NCBI RefSeq assembly: GCF_000172155.1
Contig: NZ_ABIZ01000001.1
Location: forward strand, 5,923,105-5,987,104
Reading direction: 5' to 3'
DNA from: Verrucomicrobium spinosum DSM 4136 = JCM 18804
GTDB lineage: Bacteria > Verrucomicrobiota > Verrucomicrobiia > Verrucomicrobiales > Verrucomicrobiaceae
Length of the DNA: 64,000 bases
Made by a program: the position numbers and the translations under genes. Shown piece by piece: positions 37,138 through 46,095 of the stretch; within the stretch, counting starts at the first letter, position 1, and every line of letters begins with the position of its first letter. Under the pieces are notes generated by a model, which saw nothing but the letters and a program-made list of their open reading frames with translations, did not search any database and had not been told where the DNA came from.

Positions 37138-37812
37138 TCACTTTTCCGGCTCCCGACGGACGATGTCCAGGAGTGACTGATTGTCATACTCCGTGAGCCG
37201 GAACCACCCAAAGTGCAAGCCCACCAGGCCCGTCATCAGCCCGGTCAACAGGCCGCCGATGTGCGCCCAATAGGCGACACCTTCACCACCTCCTGCTGCG
37301 CCCCAGATGTCAAAGACAAACCAGGCGAGGATGAGCACCCAGGCCCGACAGGACGTGGTGCCACCACGAATCATGAAGACCCAAAAGAGGTAAACCCGGT
37401 TCAGCGGATACATGGCCAGAATCATGCCCACCATCCCGTTAACTGCGCCACTTGCGCCAATCGCGGGACTGCCATCCATCAGCACATGGACGGCAGCCGA
37501 CATCAACGCACAGAGCGTGAAGACACCAAGGTAAATCCAGTTGCTCGTGTTCGTGCAGATGGCATTTCCAAACACCCAGAGGAACACCATGTTCCCCAAC
37601 AGATGGAAGATATCCCCATGGAGCAAAACATGCCCCAGGATGCCCGGAAATGAAAAACCATCAAGAACCAGGGAGTCAAACTCACCAGAATCCAGCCCCG
37701 GCCCGAACAACGCAAACAGAGAAACGAGGGAACACGCCGCGACGATCAGCCAGTTGGCCCAAGGGCGTTCTTGCTGCAACGTTTCAATCTCGTAGGGGAT
37801 CAAGATGAACAT
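37138..37812 (-). CDS. Rhomboid family intramembrane serine protease
   Basis: The 224-residue protein has six predicted membrane helices. The catalytic Ser lies in GASGAVNGMVG and the His in YWAHIGGLLTGL. HLLGNMVFLWVFGNAI supplies the HxxxN oxyanion motif. Rhomboids cut membrane helices within the bilayer; substrates are unknown. The ATG at 37812 (MFILIPYEIET) is used because residues before it look non-coding. No other membrane-protein genes flank it closely. Confidence 0.85.
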   Translation of the reverse strand: MFILIPYEIETLQQERPWANWLIVAACSLVSLFALFGPGLDSGEFDSLVLDGFSFPGILGHVLLHGDIFHLLGNMVFLWVFGNAICTNTSNWIYLGVFTLCALMSAAVHVLMDGSPAIGASGAVNGMVGMILAMYPLNRVYLFWVFMIRGGTTSCRAWVLILAWFVFDIWGAAGGGEGVAYWAHIGGLLTGLMTGLVGLHFGWFRLTEYDNQSLLDIVRREPEK

Positions 37813-37910
37813 GAGAGCAAATGGTACATTTACCCCAGGTTTGCGCAAGCGATTGCATAATGACACGCGGCTATGGAAAGCTTCCTGTCCGCTCCGGGTT
37901 CAATGCAGGA

Positions 37911-39596
37911 TCAGCGAGCCAGCACCACATCCCGCACCCCTTGATACTCCGGCCCACCCGCTCCGAGGTATCCGTTGCTGGCACCATCAGCATCCGGGGT
38001 GATCCAGAAGGCATACAGCCTCCCTTGGGTAAGATGAAAACGCAGGCGCACTGGCTTGCTGGCAAATGCCAACACATCCTCACGATCCACCCAGTCCAGC
38101 TTCTGCTTCGTGGAATCGCCCGACGTTTTCCTGGACACCGCGAGAACCTTGCCCGTTTCATCCAGCAACTCCGCCCACAGTTCCCCTTTTTCCGTCGCAG
38201 CATTTACAAACAATTGGCCGCCCTGGAACGAGACCGGGCGGGTCGTGAGGACACCGGCTTCATTTCCCGACTCCACATCCATGGAGGCAAAGCCATCCCG
38301 ACGCAGCGTCGCCAACCCCACCGAGCCTCCCGTGTACATCCCGCGATTCCCATTGGGCGCGATGCCTGATGCACCCATGTACGGGAAAATGAGCTGATCT
38401 CCCAACACCACAAACACCCCGGTCGTGCTCTGCAAGTAACCACGATCCCATGAACCCTCAGTTCGAGACCCGACAATGAAGCCCCGTCGATCCGGGCGGT
38501 CCCAATGAAAACCATCCCGACTGAATCCCAGTTCGAGGTCGATCAGTTTCGGGAACTTGCCCCGATCACAGATCTCGTTCTTCGGCCCGCGATGGATGTA
38601 GTGCACGCCAACCATGAGACTTTCATACGCCACGGCATTGAGGCCGTAGAGTTGCGGAGTCTCCCCTGCTCCGGGGTAGCGCCCTTCCGGCTCCGGCGCG
38701 TCCAACCGGTCGGCATTCGTCCAGTACACCGCCGCCGACCAGTCCGCTCCGCGCATGAAGTCGCTGTTTTCCGAGTACCAGCGGGACCGCCCCCGAGGGC
38801 CGCCGCGTTTGATGCTGTAGCACCACTTCTGGCGGAAGGGATTGTAGAAAAAGGAACAATAGTCGTCGGCATGGCCGGTGGGGGCTCCATCAGACCACTT
38901 CTTGGCACCGTCGGAGACATGCAGCGTGTGCGTCACGCCGGTCACCCGTTGGTCCTTCGGCACCTGGGTCCAGCAGGTCATGTACTTCACCCGTTCCTCA
39001 GGCTTGGCATCCAGATCAAACCAGACGCTGTTGTCCGCCCCGCCCGTGGTCAGAGCCGCACCTGTCCACCGCAGCCCGTTCGGGAGCAGGGTATTTCCTC
39101 CGGCCAGTCCCAGCTCAGGTCGCTGCCAGCGATGCATGTCCGTGCTGGTGGCCAGCGCGAGCGGGCCCCGCCAGCCCGCGTTGTAGTACATCTTGAAGTG
39201 CTTTTCCGCAGGATCGTAGAACACGCCCCCCTGGCCCAAGAAGGTCATCGCCTCCTGATCCTTCTCCCATTCAGAGGAGGCGGCGAGTTCACGCAGCGTC
39301 TCCGGCTTGAAGACGGGATTGCCTTCGTACTTCTTCGCCGTGTGAAACGTGCGCTTCAGGTTCGTGCTCTCTACAAGAAAATCATCCACAAACAGCTGCC
39401 GTCCCACATCGATGGCGATCACCTGCGGAGGATGCCGTAGATAGGGCACCTGCATCGGTTCGGGGGAACGCGCATCCATGTTGCGCGGCGGCCAGACGTC
39501 GGGAAGCTCGATGTTGTTGTACAACTTTTCCGCTGCCACTGCCTGTCCGACGACAGTGAAACTGATGGAGAGAAGGAGGGCGCTGCGCATCACCAT
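37911..39596 (-). CDS. Secreted five-bladed-propeller glycoside hydrolase-like protein
   Basis: The 561-residue protein has a signal peptide (MRSALLLSISFTVVGQAVAA). The body carries propeller-like motifs: VGRQLFVDDFLVE, GGVFYDPAEKHFKMYYNAG, WFDLDAKPEERVKYM and YCSFFYNPFRQKWCYS. DLELGFSRDGFHWDRPDRR also fits. This resembles the GH32/43/68-like proteins common in Verrucomicrobia and Planctomycetes, often labelled beta-fructosidase-like. The substrate and the catalytic acids cannot be fixed from sequence alone. It stands alone between a rhomboid gene and the chaperone-effector island. Confidence 0.65.
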   Translation of the reverse strand: MVMRSALLLSISFTVVGQAVAAEKLYNNIELPDVWPPRNMDARSPEPMQVPYLRHPPQVIAIDVGRQLFVDDFLVESTNLKRTFHTAKKYEGNPVFKPETLRELAASSEWEKDQEAMTFLGQGGVFYDPAEKHFKMYYNAGWRGPLALATSTDMHRWQRPELGLAGGNTLLPNGLRWTGAALTTGGADNSVWFDLDAKPEERVKYMTCWTQVPKDQRVTGVTHTLHVSDGAKKWSDGAPTGHADDYCSFFYNPFRQKWCYSIKRGGPRGRSRWYSENSDFMRGADWSAAVYWTNADRLDAPEPEGRYPGAGETPQLYGLNAVAYESLMVGVHYIHRGPKNEICDRGKFPKLIDLELGFSRDGFHWDRPDRRGFIVGSRTEGSWDRGYLQSTTGVFVVLGDQLIFPYMGASGIAPNGNRGMYTGGSVGLATLRRDGFASMDVESGNEAGVLTTRPVSFQGGQLFVNAATEKGELWAELLDETGKVLAVSRKTSGDSTKQKLDWVDREDVLAFASKPVRLRFHLTQGRLYAFWITPDADGASNGYLGAGGPEYQGVRDVVLAR

Positions 39597-39889
39597 GAAA
39601 AGAGCTTACCCCTCCCCGGTCACGAGGTGCAATGGTGCCGCCGCGGTTTTCGATGATATGGTAACATCCCAGGCTTCGCCGATGCGCAGAGATCAATGCC
39701 TCGTCCGCACCTGTTCCCACTCGCTCACATTCTAGTTTTTTCACACATCACCGGCCGGGCAAAAATTGCTGCACGCTGCTACTTAACGTTTTCTTCACTT
39801 TTTTCGTTACTTTGAAGTTCGCACGACAAGACAGTGAATGAACGCCTTCGCTCCCCCCGCCATCACCGTCTCTCCGCCCCCCCTTCTCC
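39597..39889. other. Promoter region of the chaperone-effector island
   Basis: About 290 bp without a gene. The part near 39770-39830 is AT-rich (TTAACGTTTTCTTCACTTTT) and contrasts with the GC-rich surroundings. It probably holds the promoter of the chaperone gene; no known regulator box was identified. Confidence 0.4.
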
Positions 39890-40339
39890 ATGATCGACGA
39901 CTCTGCCACTACGACGCTCATCTACTTCCAGCAGTTGCTGACAGAGTTTGGCCTCCCCGTTGACGCTGGCGAACTGAGTGCCTCCATCACCGTCGATGAC
40001 AGGCTCACCCTCCAGATCACGACATTGGACGACGGCCAGATGACGCTGACCACCCCTCTGGCGGGAGAGGAGAAAGAGCTTACCCCAGCCTTTGCCCGTC
40101 GGCTTCTGGAGGCAAATTTCCTACGCCGCGGCACCCGGGAAGCGGTGTTGGGCCTGGCCGAAGGCAAGCCTGTCCTGCTGCGCACCCTCAAGCCAGGACA
40201 GTTCACCTACCCGGAGTTCCGCCAGGTGGTGGAGGATTTTGTGAATACGGCAGACACGTGGTCTGCGGCAAATGCTGCTTCTGACATGCCGTCAGCAAAT
40301 CCCCCTGCGCACGACACGGCGCACTATCTCTGCGCCTGA
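39890..40339 (+). CDS. CesT-like type III secretion chaperone 1
   Basis: The 149-residue acidic protein has the alpha-beta plan of CesT/Tir chaperones: an N-terminal amphipathic helix (LIYFQQLLTEFGLP), then ITVDDRLTLQITTLDDG and MTLTTPLAGEE strands. The LTPAFARRLLEANFLRRGTR helix and a strand-helix end (LKPGQFTYPEFRQVVEDFVN) follow. Such chaperones keep effectors partly unfolded until secretion. It lies directly upstream of the ADP-ribosyltransferase-like gene. The Ser/Ala/Pro-rich tail is not needed for the fold. Identity rests on pattern, not alignment. Confidence 0.65.
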   Translation: MIDDSATTTLIYFQQLLTEFGLPVDAGELSASITVDDRLTLQITTLDDGQMTLTTPLAGEEKELTPAFARRLLEANFLRRGTREAVLGLAEGKPVLLRTLKPGQFTYPEFRQVVEDFVNTADTWSAANAASDMPSANPPAHDTAHYLCA

Positions 40340-40399
40340 ACCACCCGCAACGCGCACTTAGCGAAACACCCATCACTCATCTCTGACCTTACCAGCCTT

Positions 40400-41650
40400 A
40401 TGAACGTCGGCGCTCCCCGTACCGGATACGGCACCACCCAAGGTGCCTCCCCTGATCAACGCATGCAGGATATCCAGACTCACATTGGGAATCGCAGCGT
40501 AGGCGGTCGGTTTGTCTCCTGGCTGAAGAACAAGGACGGGATCACGCCCAAGGAGCAGCGTTACATGAATAGCTTCCAAAAAGCCCTAACAGACAAGTTG
40601 GGCAGCCGGGAAGCGGTCAACGTGCTTTTCAAGGAACTGCAGCTCTCTCCAGACAGACCTCTAAGTGTCCGCAAGATGCAGGTCGCCATGGATACCGCAG
40701 ACCAGATGGTCGCGGATCGGGACAGTTACACAGCGGCCCGTGACAAACAGGTGGCCACCAAACTCGCCAATGATCAGAAAACAGCTGCCGCAGTAGCGGC
40801 GGCCAAAGCCAAGGCGGCAAAAGAAGGACGGGGGTACGTGCCCCTCGTTGCCAAGGTCAACACCAGTGACACGCCAGACAAGGCACTCAGCCCGTCGGCA
40901 GCGGCGTTGCGGAGCTCCATTAGCACCAAGTTGAGCGGCACCCCGGACGAGAACTTAAAGGCATCCAGAGCCATCATCAACTCCCTCGGCCTGAAGGACA
41001 ATGAAGAAGTCACCGACGCCCACATTGCCACTGCCAACAAACTCGCCCAAAGGTACGAGGAAAGTCGGGGCTCGGCTTTGTACAATGACATGGGAGACAA
41101 GACGTTTGCGAAGTACTTTGAGGCCGCCTTCACAAACATTGTCGCCAATGGCTGGGACAACCGTGCGGATCTGCTTTCCACCGATGAACTCGTCGCCCTG
41201 AACGCCTACACTCAGATCGACTACGCAACCATCAACAAGCAGCTTCGGGATGGCGACCCATCCCCCCTGACCCAGACCATCACAAATCTGTGCCTTCAAG
41301 GCCTGGGCAAGCTGCCTCCCTACGATGGCCCCGTTTCAAGAGGCACCGACCTGCCCTGGGACAAAGATCAAAACTGTGTCCGCGGCGGCACCATGACGGA
41401 CAAGGGCTTCACCAGCACCTCTGCCACAAAGTCGTTCGAGGGCAGTCACCAGTTTTCCATCACCAGCCCCGGCGGGCGGGACGTCAGCTTTCTCTCCAAG
41501 TACCCTGAAGAGGTGGAAGTGCTCTATCCGCCCAACCACCAGTTCCAGATCGTGTCCCGCATTGGAACGGTTGACTACGGAGGCTCGACCGACCCGTCCG
41601 GCAAGACGGTCAACCCCGGGGTCACCCAGGCATCGATCATCCTCAAGTAA
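40400..41650 (+). CDS. Putative type III effector with ADP-ribosyltransferase domain
   Basis: The 416-residue protein has an N-terminal half rich in Ala, Lys, Ser and Asp (a likely secretion and chaperone-binding region). From about residue 250 comes an ADP-ribosyltransferase domain. ALNAYTQIDYATINKQLR matches the start of toxin ART domains. The catalytic R is R314 (PVSRGTD), the STS motif is S339-T340-S341 (GFTSTSA) and the ExE motif is E371-V372-E373 (PEEVEVLYPP). Known ExoS/T-like and C3-like toxins use this R-S-E triad to modify host proteins. There is no signal peptide. Two CesT-like chaperone genes flank it, so secretion by a type III system is inferred. The host target is unknown. Confidence 0.75.
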   Translation: MNVGAPRTGYGTTQGASPDQRMQDIQTHIGNRSVGGRFVSWLKNKDGITPKEQRYMNSFQKALTDKLGSREAVNVLFKELQLSPDRPLSVRKMQVAMDTADQMVADRDSYTAARDKQVATKLANDQKTAAAVAAAKAKAAKEGRGYVPLVAKVNTSDTPDKALSPSAAALRSSISTKLSGTPDENLKASRAIINSLGLKDNEEVTDAHIATANKLAQRYEESRGSALYNDMGDKTFAKYFEAAFTNIVANGWDNRADLLSTDELVALNAYTQIDYATINKQLRDGDPSPLTQTITNLCLQGLGKLPPYDGPVSRGTDLPWDKDQNCVRGGTMTDKGFTSTSATKSFEGSHQFSITSPGGRDVSFLSKYPEEVEVLYPPNHQFQIVSRIGTVDYGGSTDPSGKTVNPGVTQASIILK

Positions 41651-41694
41651 GAACAACTCGTTATCATCCGGCATTTCTCCGTCACCGCATCGCC

Positions 41695-41883
41695 ATGGAA
41701 ATCATCCCTCCCAGCACTCCTCCTCCGCCGCCCACCGCAGAGGAACAGGCCCTGATCGATGAAGCCAGCAAGATCTTTGCCGCTCTGAAAGACCGTCCGC
41801 GGGTTTCTCAATCTCTGCAAGAAAGGGCTTCAGACGGATCCTCCGACGCAAACGAGGAGAGCGAAGACTCCCCTCTGATCTGA
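41695..41883 (+). CDS. Small acidic Pro-rich protein between effector and chaperone genes
   Basis: The 62-residue protein starts MEIIPPSTPPPPPTAEEQA and ends ANEESEDSPLI. It is Pro-rich at the start, acidic at the end, with one short helix between (LIDEASKIFAALKD). It lies 44 bp after the effector stop and 37 bp before the second chaperone. It could be a second small effector or an immunity-like factor; nothing in its sequence decides. Confidence 0.5.
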   Translation: MEIIPPSTPPPPPTAEEQALIDEASKIFAALKDRPRVSQSLQERASDGSSDANEESEDSPLI

Positions 41884-41920
41884 TTCAATCCAGCCCATCT
41901 CTACGCCCCCGCTCCTCCCC

Positions 41921-42397
41921 ATGTCGTCCCTTCAAACCGCCCAATCACTGATCGAACAGTTCTCCCACTCCGTGGGCTTGCCCGGCCTGGCTCTGGATGC
42001 CGAGGGCAGCTTGAGCCTCCGCGTGGGCGAAGGCCAGCTGGTGCAGGTCGCCCACGATCCGTCCACTGGTGAACTGATTCTCAGTGCGCAGGTTCATCCG
42101 GATGCGAACGAACTCCCGCCCGCCGCGCTCCGTCGGATGTTGGTCACCAATGTCAAACTCCATGCCGAATCCGGCCCCGCCTTCGCCATTGCCCCAGATG
42201 ACGGCACCGTGGTTCTAGAACATCACCTCTCACTCGCGAACCTGGAATACAGCCAGTTGGAGGCCGCCTGGACCTTGTTCCTGGACCAAGTGGAGAGAGC
42301 CAGCGCCAAACTCGCCCAGCTGACGGACTCCCACACCGCTGCGGCATACGACGGCGAACCTCTGAGCAGCGAGCAATTCTTCGTGGTGAGGGCTTGA
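41921..42397 (+). CDS. CesT-like type III secretion chaperone 2
   Basis: The 158-residue acidic protein has the same plan as chaperone 1: amphipathic first helix (AQSLIEQFSHSVGLPG), strands (SLSLRVGEGQLVQVAHD, ELILSAQVHPD), helix (LPPAALRRMLVTNVKLHAESG), strand (GTVVLEHHLSLANLE) and a last helix (WTLFLDQVERASAKLAQL). The pair on each side of the effector may form a heterodimer or serve different secreted proteins. An AT-rich hairpin-like stretch follows the stop. Confidence 0.68.
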   Translation: MSSLQTAQSLIEQFSHSVGLPGLALDAEGSLSLRVGEGQLVQVAHDPSTGELILSAQVHPDANELPPAALRRMLVTNVKLHAESGPAFAIAPDDGTVVLEHHLSLANLEYSQLEAAWTLFLDQVERASAKLAQLTDSHTAAAYDGEPLSSEQFFVVRA

Positions 42398-42498
42398 GAT
42401 AAAAACAAGGTTTTATGGAGCAAAATCATTTGCATCGCCGGGTCCCGCAAAGATAGCATCGTCCTCTGCGACCCGCGGCAAATCCACACTCCTCTACC

Positions 42499-42873
42499 AT
42501 GTCCCCGCCGAACCTGCTTTCCGCCTCCCCACTCCTTCACGTCTCCTCTTCGGAAGTCGCGGAGATTTACTATGGCACTCAGCTCGGCTTTACCTTGGCC
42601 TGGCAGTACCGCCCCCATGCACCTGCTGCAGATCCCGGCTATCTCGGATTCGAGCGTGACGGCGTGAGACTACACGTCTCCTCCTTCTCAGGGGACGGCG
42701 TTGCGGGAGGGGTGGCGTCCTTTGAAGTGCGCGACGTTGACGCCCTCTACGAGGAGTTCAAAGCCAGGGGAGTCGCCTTCGAGCTCCCTCCCCACGATCA
42801 ATCGTGGGGCAATCGCGAAATGTACCTTCGCGATGCAGATGGGAATTCGATTCGTTTTATCCAACCGGGGTGA
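42499..42873 (+). CDS. VOC superfamily (glyoxalase/bleomycin-resistance-like) protein
   Basis: The 124-residue protein has the paired beta-alpha-beta modules of the VOC fold: LLHVSSSEVAEIYYGTQLGFTL in the first half, VASFEVRDVDALYEEFKARGV in the second, and the ending MYLRDADGNSIRFIQPG. The usual metal ligands are present at the final acidic strand. The function is unknown. It stands after the chaperone cassette, not obviously part of it. Confidence 0.85.
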   Translation: MSPPNLLSASPLLHVSSSEVAEIYYGTQLGFTLAWQYRPHAPAADPGYLGFERDGVRLHVSSFSGDGVAGGVASFEVRDVDALYEEFKARGVAFELPPHDQSWGNREMYLRDADGNSIRFIQPG

Positions 42874-42932
42874 TGAACGCCTCGTGAGAGCCATCTCCAG
42901 CCTGCCCCGGCCAGCCCCCTGCCCGCCCCTCC

Positions 42933-43391
42933 ATGAGCACCACACGCGTCAGCCGTCTCATCCTTGCGCCACGTGCCGCAGTTTACCGGGCGCTAATAGA
43001 TCCTTCCGCCATCCCCCGCTAGAAGGTGCCCCATGGCATGACGTGTGAGGTGCACACCTTCGAGGCACATGAGGGAGGCAGCTTTCGCATCTCCCTCACG
43101 TACGATCAGCCCACTGACACCGGCAAAACCACCCGGTAAACGGACACCTATCATGGTCGTTTTGAGAAGCTGGTTCCCGATGAAAATGTCGTTGAAGTGG
43201 ATGTTTTCGAGACAGCAGACCCCACCCTGCAGGGAGAGATGACCATCACCTACACCCTCGTCGAGACAGACGAAGGCCCCCTCCTTCACGCCGTTCACGA
43301 AGGGGTGCCAGACGGCGTGTCCCCGTCCGACCATGAGCTTGGCTGGCAGATGTCACTTGGAAAACTGGCGGCGTTTGTCGAGGGGAGTTGA
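42933..43391 (+). pseudogene. SRPBCC/AHSA1-like domain gene with two in-frame stops
   Basis: In one frame the DNA encodes MSTTRVSRLILAPRAAVYRA then LIDPSAIPR, a TAG (43020-43022), KVPHGMTCEVHTFEAHEGGS..., a TAA (43137-43139), and TDTYHGRFEKLVPDENVVEV and on to a stop. The parts align in order with START/AHSA1-like proteins (GGSFRISLTYD; TDTYHGRF). The first stop probably replaced Trp. No frameshift is needed. The gene looks recently dead, since the rest is intact. Confidence 0.75.
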
Positions 43392-43580
43392 TTGCGGGGA
43401 AGGTCGCATTCAGAGGAAGCTCATAGCTGCGTTCGTCAGAACGCGGTCTCGGTTGGCACGGCGGCCGGCGAAAGCGGCGAGATTGCATGAAATAACTCCA
43501 CCTGTTGGACCACTCCGCATTCTCACGAATGCAGCCACGAGCTTCTTTTCCCGGCGCAACCATAATTACATCGAACCCTG

Positions 43581-43608
43581 CCCACTGCCCACTGCCCACT
43601 GCCCACTG
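43581..43608. repeat. Four tandem CCCACTG heptamers
   Basis: CCCACTG is repeated four times without change, just beyond the stop of the SH3-domain gene (43616). It may be a slippage repeat with no function. Confidence 0.85.
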
Positions 43609-43615
43609 CCCCCCC

Positions 43616-44782
43616 TCACCGCCGCTCCACTTCCACCTTCTCCACCCTGCCAGTCCCACCGACCACGATCACGGTCACGAGGTAGGTCCGCCCGATCGAA
43701 TGGATCGATCCATCCGTACGCTTGCCCTCCCAATACTCATGCTGGCGCAAGATCAGCCGCTGGGGTGATTCCCACTTCAGAGGTTCCACATGAGTGTAGA
43801 TTTTCTTGGCCCCTTTGAGTTCGGCGTCGTCAGCTCTTCCGGGCAGGTCCGGTTCAGACACCTCCACGCGGGAAAATTTTGAGGCTCCCGCATTCTGATA
43901 GACCACGGTCTGCGCCGACTGCCCTGCCACGCAGAACATCGCCAGACGGCGCGAGTCAGGACTCCACAGCACCCGTCCTTCACGATCAAGTCCCTCTCCA
44001 GAATCATCTGGTGTCAGGTCCGCCATCACTTTCCCATTATCTTTGAGCACCAACTCCGCTCGCTCCACCTTCGAGTTCTCACGCGGCTCAGCAGAACTGA
44101 ACACCTTGCGCACGGCGTACCTCCCATCTGGAGACGTCCAGTCCACGATCTCCTTGCGGAACAACAATGCCGCCGTTTTTGGAAAGTGCCGGGTCAAATA
44201 CCCCATTGGCTCGAACACACTCATCTCCATGGCTTTTACATATTCACTCCGTACGGCGAGCCGGTAGTCCAAAGGTTGCCCCGCCAGGAAAGTGCTCCAC
44301 TTTGCATCCCCGAGGAGATGCACCACATCGTTGAAATAGCCGCAGTGCATCTCCGCCGCGCCGCCATCCGTGTCGGTGATGGCAAAGTAGGCCTTCATCG
44401 CCTCCGCATCCCCTTTCGCGGCACCGCGCGCCAGCTTGTAGTAGTTGATGCCACGCCCTTGGCCATAGAGGGCGAGTTCATCACCCGGCCCACCGTCTTT
44501 CAGGTCCGCCATCTCCACATGCATCACGATGCGGCTGTGGTGCATCCAGCCCTCCTTGCCCGACGCCAGAGTCACGCGCCACCATTCCGAGCCCTCGCCA
44601 GGCTCGAAGTCAAAAACTTCTCCCGCAGGCACTTTGGCGACCACCGCAGCGTCTGACGATTGTCCGCCACGCAGATTGGAATGACCATCTGGATCGTGGA
44701 TCTGCCCCCGCTGCGCTGCCGCCGCCCCTGCCACGCCGACGGCCCACAGGCACGCCAGCACCAACACCTGGAACGTCTTCAT
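43616..44782 (-). CDS. Secreted SH3-like domain protein, unknown function
   Basis: The 388-residue protein has a signal peptide (MKTFQVLVLACLWAVGVAGA). A bacterial SH3-like domain follows (DPDGHSNLRGGQSSDAAVVAKVPAGEVFDFEP, WWRVTLASGKEGWMHHSRI). The rest is a mixed domain with YAVRKVFSS, VLWSPDSRRLAMF (a propeller-like strand) and a beta-rich end. SH3b domains in exported proteins often bind peptidoglycan. No family is recognised for the second half. The gene converges with the pseudogene and diverges from the hydrolase. Confidence 0.65.
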   Translation of the reverse strand: MKTFQVLVLACLWAVGVAGAAAAQRGQIHDPDGHSNLRGGQSSDAAVVAKVPAGEVFDFEPGEGSEWWRVTLASGKEGWMHHSRIVMHVEMADLKDGGPGDELALYGQGRGINYYKLARGAAKGDAEAMKAYFAITDTDGGAAEMHCGYFNDVVHLLGDAKWSTFLAGQPLDYRLAVRSEYVKAMEMSVFEPMGYLTRHFPKTAALLFRKEIVDWTSPDGRYAVRKVFSSAEPRENSKVERAELVLKDNGKVMADLTPDDSGEGLDREGRVLWSPDSRRLAMFCVAGQSAQTVVYQNAGASKFSRVEVSEPDLPGRADDAELKGAKKIYTHVEPLKWESPQRLILRQHEYWEGKRTDGSIHSIGRTYLVTVIVVGGTGRVEKVEVERR

Positions 44783-44898
44783 ATGGTTGATATTTGTGCC
44801 CCGGAAGTCCCGCGTGACAAAATACTTTCGCCCGGCAGGTGATCTCCCTGTCTGACGAGACTTCCCAAACAGGTCCCCGGTCGCTAGTCTGGGTGGCT

Positions 44899-45795
44899 AT
44901 GGAACGAAAAATCGCCTCTGAATTCGACCAGGAACTGCTGGATCTGTACGACGATTTCGCCCACAGCCGTATTGACCGGCGGGCCTTTATGGACCGGGCA
45001 TCGAAATTCGCAGTAGGCGGCATCACCGCAGCAGCCCTGCTGGAGGCCCTCAGCCCCAAGTACGTTTTCGCCGCCCAGGTGGCCAAGGACGATCCGCGCA
45101 TCACCTCCAGTGATGAGGAGTATGCCTCACCCAAAGGGGCTGGAAAAATGCGCGGCCTTCTGGTGAAACCTGCCAAGGCCACGGGCAAAGTGCCCGGCAT
45201 CGTTGTAGTGCATGAGAACCGCGGTCTCAATCCTTACATCGAAGATGTCGCCCGCCGACTCGGTGCCGCCGGTTTCATTGCCTTTGCCCCGGATGCTCTC
45301 TTCCCCATGGGAGGCTATCCCGGCGATGACGAGAAAGGCAAGGAGATGCAGGCCAAACGCGATGGCAAAGAAATGGTGGAGGACTTCATCGCGGCGGCCG
45401 AGTGGCTGCAAAAGAACCCTGCCACCGATGGCAAAATCGGCGTGGTCGGCTTTTGCTTTGGCGGCCTGATTTCCAATACCCTCGCCTACCGGATCCCGGA
45501 TGTGATCAAGGCCGCCGTGCCTTTCTACGGCCGTCAGCCCGCCGCCGAAGAGGTGCCCAAGATCAAAGCCCCGCTCCTCCTTCACTACGCAGAACTGGAC
45601 ACCCGCGTAAACGAGGGCTGGCCCGCCTACGAGGAAGCGCTGAAGAAGGCCGGCGTCACCTACACTGCACACATTTATCCGAAGGCCAATCACGGCTTCC
45701 ACAACGACACCACCCCCCGCTACGACGAAGCTGCAGCGAAACTCGCTTGGAACCGTACTCTGGAGTTCTTCAACAAGACGTTGAAGGGAGCTTAA
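44899..45795 (+). CDS. Tat-type dienelactone hydrolase-like protein
   Basis: The 298-residue protein has a twin-Arg segment ([18 protein letters not shown]) after an acidic N-terminus, like YghX-type hydrolases. The alpha/beta-hydrolase core has VVGFCFGGL (nucleophile Cys), LDTRVN (Asp) and NHGFHND (His), the dienelactone hydrolase triad. Reactions include lactone opening, but the substrate is unknown. The ATG at 44899 is preferred; an in-frame GTG lies 20 codons upstream. A small conserved-looking gene follows within 13 bp. Confidence 0.85.
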   Translation: MERKIASEFDQELLDLYDDFAHSRIDRRAFMDRASKFAVGGITAAALLEALSPKYVFAAQVAKDDPRITSSDEEYASPKGAGKMRGLLVKPAKATGKVPGIVVVHENRGLNPYIEDVARRLGAAGFIAFAPDALFPMGGYPGDDEKGKEMQAKRDGKEMVEDFIAAAEWLQKNPATDGKIGVVGFCFGGLISNTLAYRIPDVIKAAVPFYGRQPAAEEVPKIKAPLLLHYAELDTRVNEGWPAYEEALKKAGVTYTAHIYPKANHGFHNDTTPRYDEAAAKLAWNRTLEFFNKTLKGA

Positions 45796-45808
45796 CCCCC
45801 TCTCCCCC

Positions 45809-46069
45809 TTGCCTGCCAAAAAGAAACCCTCTGACAAACCGCTGACGGGAGCTGACCTGATCAAGGAGGTCTCCCGTCGTATTCGTGCCGCGCGCAGCCT
45901 GTGGGACGCCCATCGCAATGCTGCGTGCCGGGGCGAGCGAACCAAGGCTCTGGCTCTCTACGAAACACTAAGTGATGCTGAGAAGGAAAAGATTCCTCAG
46001 GAGCTCCGCGTCTGGTTGCGATACCGCAGTGAGAAATACTTCGGCGACGGACGCACTCCGCCCAAGTGA
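45809..46069 (+). CDS. Small basic conserved-looking protein with TTG start
   Basis: The 86-residue protein begins MPAKKKPSDKPLTGADLIKE from TTG 45809, then VSRRIRAARSLWDAHRNA and IPQELRVWLRYRSEKYFGDG. It is highly charged and predicted helical. The composition and length suggest a real gene following the hydrolase by 13 bp. No function is assigned. If the TTG is wrong, no other early start gives the basic head. Confidence 0.6.
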   Translation: MPAKKKPSDKPLTGADLIKEVSRRIRAARSLWDAHRNAACRGERTKALALYETLSDAEKEKIPQELRVWLRYRSEKYFGDGRTPPK

Positions 46070-46095
46070 AGTCATGCAGACACCATCGCGACGAT

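Noticed and set aside
42499..42873. VOC gene as a member of the effector cassette
   Set aside because: It is spaced 100 bp from the chaperone and is a common stand-alone family, so linkage to the toxin is not supported.
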